34,065 bases of DNA from contig JAFSMR010000074.1 of NCBI GenBank assembly GCA_017447805.1, positions 1-34,065 on the forward strand, written 5' to 3'. The notes below the pieces were generated by a model, which made no database searches, was not told the origin of the DNA, and saw only the letters and a list, made by a program, of their open reading frames with translations. A program made the position numbers and the translations under genes. This document shows, one piece after another, positions 24,473-33,643 of the stretch. Within the stretch, counting starts at the first letter, position 1, and every line of letters begins with the position of its first letter. The DNA is from Kiritimatiellia bacterium. Lineage in GTDB: Bacteria > Verrucomicrobiota > Kiritimatiellia > RFP12 > UBA1067.

Positions 24473-25801
24473 ATGAAAAATACAATTCTCTTTACTATCC
24501 TCGCCGTAATATGCTCTAGCGCCGCATTCGCGGCGACTCAGCAAGATGAAGCTACTCGCCGCCGCCGCGTAGGACAAGCCGAGTATTATGTGCGCGAATT
24601 CGAAAACGAAGTCGCGCGTCAAAAAGGCGGCGAAAAAATGGTTTGGCATTCGAAGAAAACGGCGCTCGAAAAAGTGCAGGCGCTAAAACAGGAATGGCCG
24701 GATGATCCTGATGTGGAAAGCCTGTATCTGCGAACGAAAGTAGCGCTAATGAAATCCAAGGGCGATTACACCGAAGTTCAACCGGAATGGCTCGCGTACC
24801 TCCACAATGAAGAGAACTTGAGAAAACTGATTGGGGAGCTCGGCGAAAAGGAATGGGCGGCTTTCATTGAACAACATAAGACGAATATGCTCGAGAAGAG
24901 TTATCCAACCCCGGATTCCGCCCAGATTACTATCGATGAATTGCGCGGCAAATATGTAATTTTGGATGATGTAGAATATCCCCAGCACCAATTTTATGGC
25001 GCGACCGGCGAATATATACATTGCGGGAAGCCCTCCAGCGGATACTGGTTCGTAAATATCGCGACTCGCGATTGGCTAGGCCCCTACGAAGCAGTAAAGC
25101 GCTATAGAAGAAATGTCGATTCGGGAATGACCGAAGTGAAAAAATGGACTCTCCTTGGAGAAATTTCCGGCATCACCGCGGAAAATCCGCGTCCGAGCGA
25201 AGATGGAGTCGGCAATCTTGAATTCGGCTGGATTATCAAGCCTATCGCCCTTTTCGTTCCCGGGCATGTTATGGCAGTATACGATTCTTCGGCGCAATCT
25301 TCCGGCAGATTCATCGGCGAGGAAAAGGTCGATGAAATCAAGGATGGTTGGTATACGGTAAAATCTGTCCCGGATGATGTAACGCCGGAGCGGCTTATGG
25401 AAATTTTCATGACCGCAATCAAGGAAAAGAATTTCAAACTCTACCGCGAATGCATCAACCCCGATCGGTTCGGCGGCGAATATGGCAATGATAATGTAAC
25501 TTATCATTGGGATCTTCATCAAGAGCGCTTCCACGGCGAATATATACACGCGACTTTCGATAAAGCGACAATCACGACTATCAAAGGCTTTGATGACGAT
25601 AACGATTTGGAAAACTTCTTCCTGGACGACGACCAGCGCTCGACTATCAAGAAATTCAGCGGCGATAAAATCGAAGAAGCGACCGTCGAATCGCGCGCAA
25701 TAGATAAAAACGGCAAACAGCTCGGCTCGCCGCATCCGCATAAACTTCGTCGCGTAAACGGCGGAAGGTGGTATGTCGAAGACTACGCGCCGAGATTCTA
25801 A
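24473..25801 (+). CDS. secreted protein of unknown family
   Basis: Protein of 442 residues; AAGGGGG lies just upstream of the ATG. The signal peptide is MKNTILFTILAVICSSAAFA with cleavage near residue 20. Residues about 25-130 are helical and charged. The middle (about 150-300) is beta-rich with many aromatic residues (GYWFVNIATRDWLGPYEAVK, GWIIKPIALFVPGHVMAVYD). The C-terminal part (about 305-442, MEIFMTAIKEKNFKLYRECI... ending GGRWYVEDYAPRF) recalls the helix-then-sheet plan of NTF2-like domains, which is only a suggestion. There is no enzymatic motif. It probably works with the lipoprotein encoded 18 nt downstream. Confidence 0.8.
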   Translation: MKNTILFTILAVICSSAAFAATQQDEATRRRRVGQAEYYVREFENEVARQKGGEKMVWHSKKTALEKVQALKQEWPDDPDVESLYLRTKVALMKSKGDYTEVQPEWLAYLHNEENLRKLIGELGEKEWAAFIEQHKTNMLEKSYPTPDSAQITIDELRGKYVILDDVEYPQHQFYGATGEYIHCGKPSSGYWFVNIATRDWLGPYEAVKRYRRNVDSGMTEVKKWTLLGEISGITAENPRPSEDGVGNLEFGWIIKPIALFVPGHVMAVYDSSAQSSGRFIGEEKVDEIKDGWYTVKSVPDDVTPERLMEIFMTAIKEKNFKLYRECINPDRFGGEYGNDNVTYHWDLHQERFHGEYIHATFDKATITTIKGFDDDNDLENFFLDDDQRSTIKKFSGDKIEEATVESRAIDKNGKQLGSPHPHKLRRVNGGRWYVEDYAPRF

Positions 25802-25819
25802 GAAAAAGGAGATGATTAG

Positions 25820-27031
25820 ATGAAAAGAGCATTTGCATTCGGCATCGCGAGCTTGATCCTGGCTGCGTGTTTAGGCGAAAACATCAAAAGCCTCTCTAAG
25901 GCGCAGCTGGATGAATACGATAAGAAGAATTGGGGCGGCAAAGGTTTTGAAGATAACGCCAAGGGCGCAGGCGATGAAGTCGCCGCGGAAATGATGGCAA
26001 TCAAAGATGCGCTGGCAAGAGAAATGCTTCTTATGAAATCGGTGATCTACAAGAGCAAGAACAATCCTGCCGCGAGTACCGAGCCGGAATATTGGTTAAA
26101 GGAAGCGCAAGCAACGCTATCCAAGCCTCTCTGCAATTCCAAGCGCCTGCCGACAAAAAAGCTAAGCGCGACGCCGAATGAAGCGCAGACTTTGAAAGGA
26201 CTCGAAAGCGCCTACAATGCAATCGATTACATCGAAAAGAATGTCCGTCCAAAGATGCTGAAGATGATCAATACAGAAATCGAAGGACGAATCTTTTACC
26301 GCTACAACAAATTTCAGCGCGCAAAAGAAGCTCTCGGCGATAGAAAAATGAATATATCTCTAAATTATGTAGATATTCGCTGGGATCGTTTCAATAAACT
26401 AATCGAATCTATCGAGAAAGGCACCGATAAATTCAAGAAAAGCCCTTCCGACCTGATGCCCGGCTCGCCTCGCGAACAATTCTTCAAAGAAATTCTCGCA
26501 GATACGGGACTTGATAAAGCATTCACGACAAAATGCACAATGGAGCCGAAATTCGATCGCAACATGAGAATTCTCGATCGATTCATGAAGACGACGAACA
26601 AAGAAAATCTCGATGCGTTTGAAAATGCAGTGAAAAAGACAGGCGACGCGAACAATGAACTCAATACGCTATTTGAAGAAACTACCGATTGGTACAACAA
26701 GAATGCGCTTTCGATTACGCCTTATCTTCGCGAATATGTCGCGCGGCTCTTGGGCGGATACAGTTCGATGAAGAAGGATAATGTAGCATTCCTAAACGAG
26801 TGCCTTGATATAATCGATATGATGAAAGACTCCTCAAGCCCTTATGGAGAGTTGCGCGCTTGCAATAACTTTTCGCCAAACAAAGCCTTCTTCCTGAAAG
26901 ATGGCGCACCGACGAATGGCGAACCCAATTACACCGAAAGAGCAAAAGCGATTGCCGAGGATATCAGAAGAAAATTCGAAAAAGCCGCTTATAAAATCTA
27001 CGAGCGCAACAACGCACCGTATTTGTTGTAG
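25820..27031 (+). CDS. lipoprotein of unknown function
   Basis: The ATG follows AAGGAG by 8 nt. The N-terminus MKRAFAFGIASLILAAC has a lipobox (LAAC, Cys17), so the 403-residue product should be a lipid-anchored envelope protein. The mature chain is mostly alpha-helical and rich in Lys, Asn and Asp, with segments such as KPLCNSKRLPTKKLS and YNAIDYIEKNVRPKMLKMIN; no known domain is recognised. It is the last gene of the folD-led unit and faces groEL across a bidirectional terminator. Confidence 0.82.
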   Translation: MKRAFAFGIASLILAACLGENIKSLSKAQLDEYDKKNWGGKGFEDNAKGAGDEVAAEMMAIKDALAREMLLMKSVIYKSKNNPAASTEPEYWLKEAQATLSKPLCNSKRLPTKKLSATPNEAQTLKGLESAYNAIDYIEKNVRPKMLKMINTEIEGRIFYRYNKFQRAKEALGDRKMNISLNYVDIRWDRFNKLIESIEKGTDKFKKSPSDLMPGSPREQFFKEILADTGLDKAFTTKCTMEPKFDRNMRILDRFMKTTNKENLDAFENAVKKTGDANNELNTLFEETTDWYNKNALSITPYLREYVARLLGGYSSMKKDNVAFLNECLDIIDMMKDSSSPYGELRACNNFSPNKAFFLKDGAPTNGEPNYTERAKAIAEDIRRKFEKAAYKIYERNNAPYLL

Positions 27032-27047
27032 TTGAAGGTTGTTGAAT

Positions 27048-27161
27048 GTTGCCAATATGAAAGTGTTGCCAATACCAGTAACCAAAACGCGGCTTTAGCC
27101 ACCCTGAACATCTGAACTTCCTGAACTTCTGAACTTCCTGAACTTCTGAACATCTGAACTT
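27048..27161. repeat. CTGAAC-type intergenic repeat, copy 3, plus GTTGCCAATA direct repeat
   Basis: GTTGCCAATA occurs at 27048-27057 and 27064-27073. AACGCGGCTTTAGCC follows (also in copy 2). From 27104 to 27161 there are seven alternating 8- and 9-nt units of TGAACWTC/TGAACTTCC. It lies between the lipoprotein stop and the groEL terminator and has no credible frame. Confidence 0.7.
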
Positions 27162-27163
27162 GA

Positions 27164-27202
27164 TAACAAAAAGAACCGGGGCGATTGCTCCGGTTCCTTT
27201 TG
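27164..27202. terminator. bidirectional intrinsic terminator between the lipoprotein gene and groEL
   Basis: GAACCGG at 27173-27179 pairs with CCGGTTC at 27190-27196 around a 10-nt loop. On the minus strand the stem is followed by TTTTTGTT, and on the plus strand by CTTTTGTT. It sits 28 nt past the groEL stop and should end transcripts from both sides. Confidence 0.88.
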
Positions 27203-27223
27203 TTACTTTGGAATAATCTTTTA

Positions 27224-29168
<1,945 letters not shown>

Positions 29169-29218
29169 TTTTTGTTTTCCTTTCAACAATAAATTGCTGT
29201 AAATTATTTCCGACTCTG

Positions 29219-29247
29219 GGCGAGGGGCGCCAATTTCGCCCCTCGCC
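29219..29247 (-). terminator. 11-bp GC hairpin between dnaK and groES
   Basis: GGCGAGGGGCG at 29219-29229 and CGCCCCTCGCC at 29237-29247, perfect arms around a 7-nt loop, start 10 nt past the dnaK stop. No U-run follows on the minus strand. It could be a factor-dependent terminator, an attenuator, or a processing/stability stem separating dnaK from groESL. Confidence 0.6.
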
Positions 29248-29256
29248 TTATGCGAC

Positions 29257-31179
29257 TTATTTCATCGTATAGTCTGCATCGACAACATCGTCGTTGCCCT
29301 TCTTGGGCTCTTCCTTCGGCGGCTCCTGGTTCGGCGGAGGAGTTCCTGCGCCTGCGCCAGCTGCCTGGTTGGCCTGCGCGCTCTGGTACATTTCGGTCGC
29401 TACAGGTTCCATTGCTTTCATAAGAGCTTCTTGCTTTGCCTTGATTTCTTCAATCGGCGCTGCAGGATTCTGCTTTGCCAGAGCATCCTTGAGTTCCTTG
29501 AGAGCGGCTTCCACGGGCGCCTTCTTATCCGCGGCGATCTTATCGCCGGCATCCTTCAAGGTCTTCTCGACCTGGAATGCAAGACCATCGGCTTTATTGC
29601 GGTCTTCGACTTCAGCGTGACGCTTTTCATCCTCCGCGGCATGCGCTTCGGCATCCTTGCGCATACGCTCGATTTCGTCCTTGGAAAGTCCGCCGGCGGC
29701 AGTAATCGTAATCTTCTGCTCCTTCTGGGTTCCGAGGTCTTTGGCCGATACATTCAAGATACCGTTCGCATCGATATCGAAAGTAACTTCGATCTGCGGG
29801 ACGCCGCGCGGCGCCGGGGGAATTCCATCAAGATTGAAATTGCCGAGGCTCTTGTTATCGCGCGCCATCTTACGGTCGCCTTGGAATATCGAAATCGTAA
29901 CGGCCGGCTGGTTATCCGCCGCGGTCGAGAATACCTGGCTCTTCTTTGTAGGAATTGTCGTATTGCGCTCGATGAGGGGCGTAAGAACGCCGCCGAGCGT
30001 TTCTATGCCGAGAGTAAGAGGCGTTACATCGAGCAGTAGCACATCCTTCACTTCACCCTTCAAGATGCCGCCCTGAATCGCCGCGCCCATCGCCACCACT
30101 TCATCGGGGTTCACGCCCTTGTGGGGTTCTTTGCCGAAGAGAGATTTCGCCTTTTCCTGAATAAGCGGCATTCTCGTCTGACCGCCGACGAGAACGACTT
30201 CATCGACGCTCGTAAGTTCTGCATCGCTCATGCACTTGCGGCAAGGCTCTTCCGTGCGGTTCACGAGATCCATCGTAAGCGCTTCGAGCTTGGCCTTGTT
30301 CAATGTCGCAGTGAGGTGCTTAGGCCCGGTCGCATCCGCCGTAATGAACGGAAGATTGATGTCGTAGGTCGTCGCCGAAGAAAGAGCGCACTTCGCCTTT
30401 TCGGCTTCTTCTTTCAGACGCTGAAGCGCCATCATATCGTTCGATAGATCGATGCCCTGCTGCGCCTTGAAGTCTTCGATAAGCCACTTCATGACCGCCT
30501 GGTCGAGGTCGTCGCCGCCGAGGTGCGTATCGCCATTGGTCGCCTTTACTTCGAATACGCCATCGCCAATATCGAGGACGGAAATATCAAACGTTCCGCC
30601 GCCGAAATCGTATACCGCGATCTTCTCGTTTTTCTTCTTGTCTAGTCCATACGCTAGCGATGCGGCCGTCGGTTCATTGACGATTCGCTTTACATCGAGA
30701 CCTGCAATCTTGCCGGCATCCTTCGTCGCCTGACGCTGCTGGTCGTTGAAGTAGGCTGGAACCGTGATTACAGCTTCCGTAATCTTTTCGCCCAAGAACG
30801 CTTCTGCATCTTCCTTCAACTTGCGAAGAACCATGGCAGAAATTTCCTGCGCGGTGTATACCTTGTCATTTACTTTAACCGCTGCATCGCCATTCGCCGC
30901 ACGAACTACTTCGTAAGGAACCATCTTGATTTCATCGGTCATCTCATCATAGCGGCGTCCGATGAAGCGCTTGATGGAGTAGATTGTCGATTTCGGGTTC
31001 GTAACAGCCTGCCTCTTCGCCGCCTGTCCAACGAGAACTTCGCCGGTCTTGGTGAATGCTACGATAGACGGAGTCGTGCGCGCACCTTCCTTGTTTGGAA
31101 TAACCGTAGCTTCGCCGCCTTCCATAATCGCCATGCAGGAGTTGGTCGTCCCGAGGTCGATACCTAATACTTTTGCCAT
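29257..31179 (-). CDS. dnaK: chaperone DnaK (Hsp70)
   Basis: ATP-driven chaperone. The start is set at 31179 ([17 protein letters not shown]) because AAAGGA precedes it and 640 residues is the normal length; the longer frame from 31266 runs into the promoter region. The ATPase domain shows [10 protein letters not shown] near 6, [20 protein letters not shown] near 139, and [16 protein letters not shown] near 193. The substrate domain follows ([17 protein letters not shown] near 390), then a helical lid and a Gln/Pro/Glu-rich tail ending [11 protein letters not shown]. It is first of the dnaK-groES-groEL run and has its own sigma-54-like promoter. Confidence 0.97.
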   Translation of the reverse strand: MAKVLGIDLGTTNSCMAIMEGGEATVIPNKEGARTTPSIVAFTKTGEVLVGQAAKRQAVTNPKSTIYSIKRFIGRRYDEMTDEIKMVPYEVVRAANGDAAVKVNDKVYTAQEISAMVLRKLKEDAEAFLGEKITEAVITVPAYFNDQQRQATKDAGKIAGLDVKRIVNEPTAASLAYGLDKKKNEKIAVYDFGGGTFDISVLDIGDGVFEVKATNGDTHLGGDDLDQAVMKWLIEDFKAQQGIDLSNDMMALQRLKEEAEKAKCALSSATTYDINLPFITADATGPKHLTATLNKAKLEALTMDLVNRTEEPCRKCMSDAELTSVDEVVLVGGQTRMPLIQEKAKSLFGKEPHKGVNPDEVVAMGAAIQGGILKGEVKDVLLLDVTPLTLGIETLGGVLTPLIERNTTIPTKKSQVFSTAADNQPAVTISIFQGDRKMARDNKSLGNFNLDGIPPAPRGVPQIEVTFDIDANGILNVSAKDLGTQKEQKITITAAGGLSKDEIERMRKDAEAHAAEDEKRHAEVEDRNKADGLAFQVEKTLKDAGDKIAADKKAPVEAALKELKDALAKQNPAAPIEEIKAKQEALMKAMEPVATEMYQSAQANQAAGAGAGTPPPNQEPPKEEPKKGNDDVVDADYTMK

Positions 31180-31250
31180 AACTATTTTCCTTTCAGTTTT
31201 AAAATCGTCTTGCGTCTCGCGCCGACATGGCGTTTTGACACATTTACTAA

Positions 31251-31266
31251 GCAAATGCCGTGCCAA
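31251..31266 (-). promoter_or_regulatory. sigma-54 (RpoN) type promoter upstream of dnaK
   Basis: The minus strand reads TTGGCACGGCATTTGC (31266-31251), which fits the -24/-12 consensus TGGCAC-N5-TTGC with exact GG-N10-GC spacing (GG at 31264-31263, GC at 31252-31251). Transcription would start near 31239, giving a leader of about 60 nt. No sigma-70 promoter of comparable quality is seen between here and the ATG. No rpoN or activator gene is in the window. Confidence 0.6.
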
Positions 31267-31267
31267 T

Positions 31268-31311
31268 GTGACAAACCGCGCTCAATCGTGCCATTTGCGC
31301 CAGTTTGTCAC
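31268..31311. promoter_or_regulatory. 9-bp inverted repeat upstream of the dnaK promoter, possible operator
   Basis: GTGACAAAC at 31268-31276 and GTTTGTCAC at 31303-31311 are perfect inverted arms 26 bp apart. The inner arm almost touches the -24 box. A related word, TGTGTCAAAA on the minus strand at 31242-31233, lies at the predicted start site. The arrangement suits a dimeric regulator or an RpoN activator. Confidence 0.5.
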
Positions 31312-31361
31312 ACCTTCTGCGCCAATCGCCGCCCCCAAATTGGCAATTGGGATTTGGAGGG

Positions 31362-31564
31362 TTTAGTTGGAGTTTCGAGTTGGAGGAAAGAGAAAGGAAT
31401 TGTTAATTCTATTTATGATTAACCATGTAGAACATGTAGAAACAGGTAGGGCTCGCCGCCCCGTGGCCGCCGGGAATGCGAACAACCTCTGCGCCTCTCG
31501 GGTTAAACAAAACCACTAACTCCTAACTCCCCCACTCCTTACTACTAACTACTAACTGCTAACT
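31362..31564. repeat. 203-bp direct repeat, copy A
   Basis: Matches 32461-32663 in the same orientation over exactly 203 bp, with about eight mismatches by eye (about 96% identity), mostly clustered at 31452-31465. It contains GTTGGAG-like words, ATGTAGAACATGTAGAA, and ends in CTAACTACTAACTGCTAACT-type tandem units. It ends 6 bp before the toxin stop codon. No credible gene lies in it. Confidence 0.9.
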
Positions 31565-31569
31565 TCCGC

Positions 31570-31917
31570 TTATCGTACTCGAAACGAGAAATCACGAAGG
31601 ATGAAAACGCGATTATCAAGCGGTTCTTCCATATTTTCCATGAACCACTTAAGGCGCGAATGTATTGCAATACGATTAGGTTGCCGCAATGCCACAACGA
31701 CAATCCCAGCGTGATGTGGATAAAGCAACGGGACGGTATGATAAAAGTCACGATCAGAAGTGAGAATCGTCGCGCCAAGACGCTGGGCGGTCGCAAACAC
31801 TGTGTTGTCGTCGTCTCCGAAATTGCACACATCATCAAAACGTATGGCTTCGTGTCCGCATTCTTCTATAAGGTCGGCGGCAGACCTCGGAAAGTTCTCG
31901 TCAAGAAGAAACTTCAT
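31570..31917 (-). CDS. DUF5615 PIN-like toxin
   Basis: The 115-residue protein matches the DUF5615 (PIN-like, Mut7-C-related) family: FLLDENFPRSAADLIEECGH at 3-22 with Asp6-Glu7, FGDDDNTVFATAQRLGATIL at 33-52, then TSDRDFYH at 53-60. The acidic residues Asp6, Asp35-37, Asp55 and Asp57 are candidates for metal-dependent RNase catalysis. Proteins of this family are usually encoded right after a DUF433 antitoxin, exactly as here (ATGA overlap of 4 bp). It appears intact. That it cleaves RNA is inference from the PIN-like fold. Confidence 0.88.
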   Translation of the reverse strand: MKFLLDENFPRSAADLIEECGHEAIRFDDVCNFGDDDNTVFATAQRLGATILTSDRDFYHTVPLLYPHHAGIVVVALRQPNRIAIHSRLKWFMENMEEPLDNRVFILRDFSFRVR

Positions 31918-32162
31918 AAAGCGACGCTCATGTTTTCGTATGGAACATCCTCAAAACTGGCGAGAGAGCCGGCAAAAGCAAATACTGCCGATAAATCCTC
32001 AGAAGTAAGACTCGGATAGTCCATTAACACATCCTCTATCGAGTCTCCGCCGGATAGCGCGCCCAAAATCTGCGAAACCATTACGCGAGTGCCGCGCACG
32101 ACAGGCCTGCCGTGGCAAACACGCGGGTTGATTTCAATTCTATCATTCATTGCTACTGGCAT
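31914..32162 (-). CDS. DUF433 antitoxin
   Basis: The 82-residue protein has the DUF433 signature: RIEINPRVCHGRPVVRGTRV at 8-27, followed by VSQILGALSGGDSIEDVLMDYPSL, a helix-turn-helix-like region, and LTSEDLSAVFAFAG. The family is the usual antitoxin partner of DUF5615 or other PIN-like toxins and probably binds its own promoter. GAAGGAG lies 8 nt upstream of the ATG at 32162; an alternative ATG is at 32150. It comes first, with the toxin overlapping by 4 bp. Confidence 0.88.
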   Translation of the reverse strand: MPVAMNDRIEINPRVCHGRPVVRGTRVMVSQILGALSGGDSIEDVLMDYPSLTSEDLSAVFAFAGSLASFEDVPYENMSVAL

Positions 32163-32194
32163 GGCCTAACTCCTTCGTCCTTACGACGGCGCAT

Positions 32195-32224
32195 ATTATA
32201 CAATATTGCGGATGATTTAGTCAA
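32195..32224 (-). promoter_or_regulatory. sigma-70 promoter of the toxin-antitoxin pair
   Basis: Minus strand: TTGACT at 32224-32219, an 18-bp spacer, TATAAT at 32200-32195. Transcription should start near 32188, leaving a leader of about 26 nt that contains the GAAGGAG. Confidence 0.75.
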
Positions 32225-32460
32225 CGGCAACTTATGTCGAATTTCGCGTTTGGGGTGTGTTTAAGCTTTATTTCTCGTATCTTTCAATTCGATAACCATC
32301 TTATGCAAACATCCGTCCGGCATCATTCGACTCTTTGCGCACAATGATATTATAAAAGCAACCGATCATCGCCGCTTCGCAATGACGAATTACGAATGGG
32401 CGGTGAGCCCCGCGCACCGCCGTTTGGGAGGGCCGCAATTTATTGCGGCCGCCGTGTTCA
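32225..32460. other. non-coding gap with two hairpins
   Basis: No supported gene. GGCGGTG at 32399-32405 pairs with CACCGCC at 32415-32421, and GGCCGCAA at 32431-32438 pairs with TTGCGGCC at 32443-32450 around TTTA. A 21-codon frame (32326 to 32261, minus) lies downstream of a TATAAT at 32354-32349 but is too short to call. The hairpins end just before repeat copy B. Confidence 0.5.
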
Positions 32461-32663
32461 TTTAGTTCGAGTTTCGAGTTGGAGGAAAGAGAAAGGAATT
32501 GTTAATTCTATTTATGATTAACCATGTAGAACATGTAGAAACAGGTAGGGCGTGCCGAAGCGCGGCCGCCGGGAATGCGAACAACCTCTGCGACTCTCGG
32601 GTTAAACAAAACCACTAACTCCTAACTCCCCCACTCCTTACTACTAACTACTAACTGCTAACT
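32461..32663. repeat. 203-bp direct repeat, copy B
   Basis: Same length and orientation as copy A at 31362-31564. The differences cluster in the GC-rich block after ACAGGTAGGG, plus single changes near the start and in CTCTGCG(A/C)CTCTCG. Together the copies bracket an 896-bp segment holding the toxin-antitoxin genes. It continues into more CTAACT/CCAACTA-type words and then the terminator at 32709. Confidence 0.9.
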
Positions 32664-32708
32664 CCAACTAATCTCTCCCCTTCTCCACCTCTACACGGCT
32701 ACCCCCTC

Positions 32709-32740
32709 AAAAAAAACTCCCCCAAGCCTAAGCTTGAGGG
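32709..32740 (-). terminator. intrinsic terminator downstream of the amidohydrolase-like gene
   Basis: On the minus strand a 9-bp stem (GCTTGAGGG at 32732-32740 pairing with CCCCCAAGC at 32719-32727, one wobble) with a 4-nt loop is followed by AG and eight T (32716-32709). It is a classic intrinsic terminator about 107 nt past the stop of the gene at 32847. The 100 nt between hold no gene that I can support. Confidence 0.85.
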
Positions 32741-32846
32741 ATTTTAGCACGAGGCTTAACGGAACCAACCTCTTCTTAGTTGAGTTCCATACGGCCACGG
32801 CGCGAACGATTTCTGATACGTGCGCGCTGTGATTTCTTGCGTTATG

Positions 32847-33551
32847 TTATACATATTGCCAATTCCTCCTTCCTAGAAGAGCTTCGTAAAGACTAACAAG
32901 CGTCTTATGGAGCATGGCAAAACCTTCGCCGATATTCACTTCATCCGCGTCAAGGTAACACCGCTTGTTCACCTCGATCATAAGGGAGTTTCCGCGATAT
33001 CCCACTGGAGCAATTGCATTTGAATACGGGTTGTTGTACGTCACCTTATATCCCACCGCCTCAAAATACCGTGAGACACAGTTAAGGACTTCCTCGCTCG
33101 GCTTCGAGCCATCTTCGTTGAAGCCAATGCAAATATCGACATCCGGCGCAAGATCGCTTGGGAAAGAATGACAGTCTATGATTAGCGGCATCTCCCCTCG
33201 CGCTGCGGCAGACATCAGTTCGGCACGATACCTAAACCACTCCGCAAGACGCGCGTTCCATTGTCTTGCGCCAATCTCCCGCTGGCAGATTCCTCCTTCT
33301 ATCGCATAGCGGCAGATTCTGTCAGCCTCGTCCTCCAGCCGTTCATCGTCGCAGTCGAAGCGCGAAAGCCGCCCCTTGACGACAGAAATCCGATCACCCT
33401 CGATACTGAACAACTTATCCGTATGCCAATCCGTCCAACGCCTCGCCGATGCCGCAACCTTAGCATCTTCGCGCCAGTCGTAGTCCAATGGTTCCCCGAC
33501 AGCATGCGGAACGGCAAGAACAATGTTTGTATAGTCAAATTTCGCTACCAT
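32847..33551 (-). CDS. N-formylglutamate amidohydrolase-family protein
   Basis: The start is set at 33551 (MVAKFDYTNIVLAVPHA) because AAGGAG lies 7 nt upstream; a longer frame to 33644 runs through repeat sequence. The 234-residue protein follows the FGase family (PF05013): VLAVPHAVGEP at 11-21, DWHTDKLF near 42-49, SRFDCDDER near 62-70, LIIDCHSFPSDLAPDVDICI near 120-139, NNPYSNAIAP near 168-177, and SLMIEVNKRCYLD near 184-196. These carry the His, Glu and Asp residues used for zinc and catalysis. Known members release formate from N-formylglutamate, but no histidine-degradation genes are nearby, so the real substrate is open. Confidence 0.82.
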   Translation of the reverse strand: MVAKFDYTNIVLAVPHAVGEPLDYDWREDAKVAASARRWTDWHTDKLFSIEGDRISVVKGRLSRFDCDDERLEDEADRICRYAIEGGICQREIGARQWNARLAEWFRYRAELMSAAARGEMPLIIDCHSFPSDLAPDVDICIGFNEDGSKPSEEVLNCVSRYFEAVGYKVTYNNPYSNAIAPVGYRGNSLMIEVNKRCYLDADEVNIGEGFAMLHKTLVSLYEALLGRRNWQYV

Positions 33552-33572
33552 CACAAGCTCCTTGTTACTCAA

Positions 33573-33622
33573 TCTCCAACTCCAACTCGAACTCTCGACT
33601 CCAACTATTTCTCCAACTCGAG
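33573..33622. repeat. CCAACTC/GTTGGAG-type degenerate tandem repeat
   Basis: Repeated words TCCAACTCCAACTCGAACTC and so on, i.e. GTTGGAG/GTTCGAG on the minus strand. The same words open repeat copies A and B (AGTTGGAGTTTCGAGTTGG) in opposite orientation. It occupies the gap between the ASCH-like gene and the ribosome binding site of the amidohydrolase-like gene, so it would be part of that mRNA if the two are co-transcribed. Confidence 0.65.
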
Positions 33623-33643
33623 ACTGCGCGTCTCGGCCGCGCA

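Noticed and set aside
27104..27161. CRISPR array
   Set aside because: The units are 8-9 nt with no spacers and no cas genes nearby.
29169..29256. CIRCE operator before groES
   Set aside because: No TTAGCACTC-N9-GAGTGCTAA or near match is present here or upstream of dnaK; only the GC hairpin at 29219-29247 was found.
31235..31240. TTGACA on the plus strand as a promoter
   Set aside because: No -10 follows at 16-18 bp and no plus-strand gene lies downstream; it is explained as part of the TGTGTCAAAA word near the dnaK start site.
31180..31266. 29-residue N-terminal extension of DnaK
   Set aside because: It would start inside the sigma-54 promoter and is not found in the family.
31362..32663. 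Insertion sequence bounded by the 203-bp repeats
   Set aside because: No transposase frame, terminal inverted repeats or target-site duplication is visible, so only a repeat-flanked cassette is claimed.
32741..32846. Arg-rich 21-codon minus-strand frame (RKKSQRARIRNRSRRGRMEL)
   Set aside because: It has no start codon, is preceded by an in-frame stop and is too short; possibly a remnant, but not supportable.
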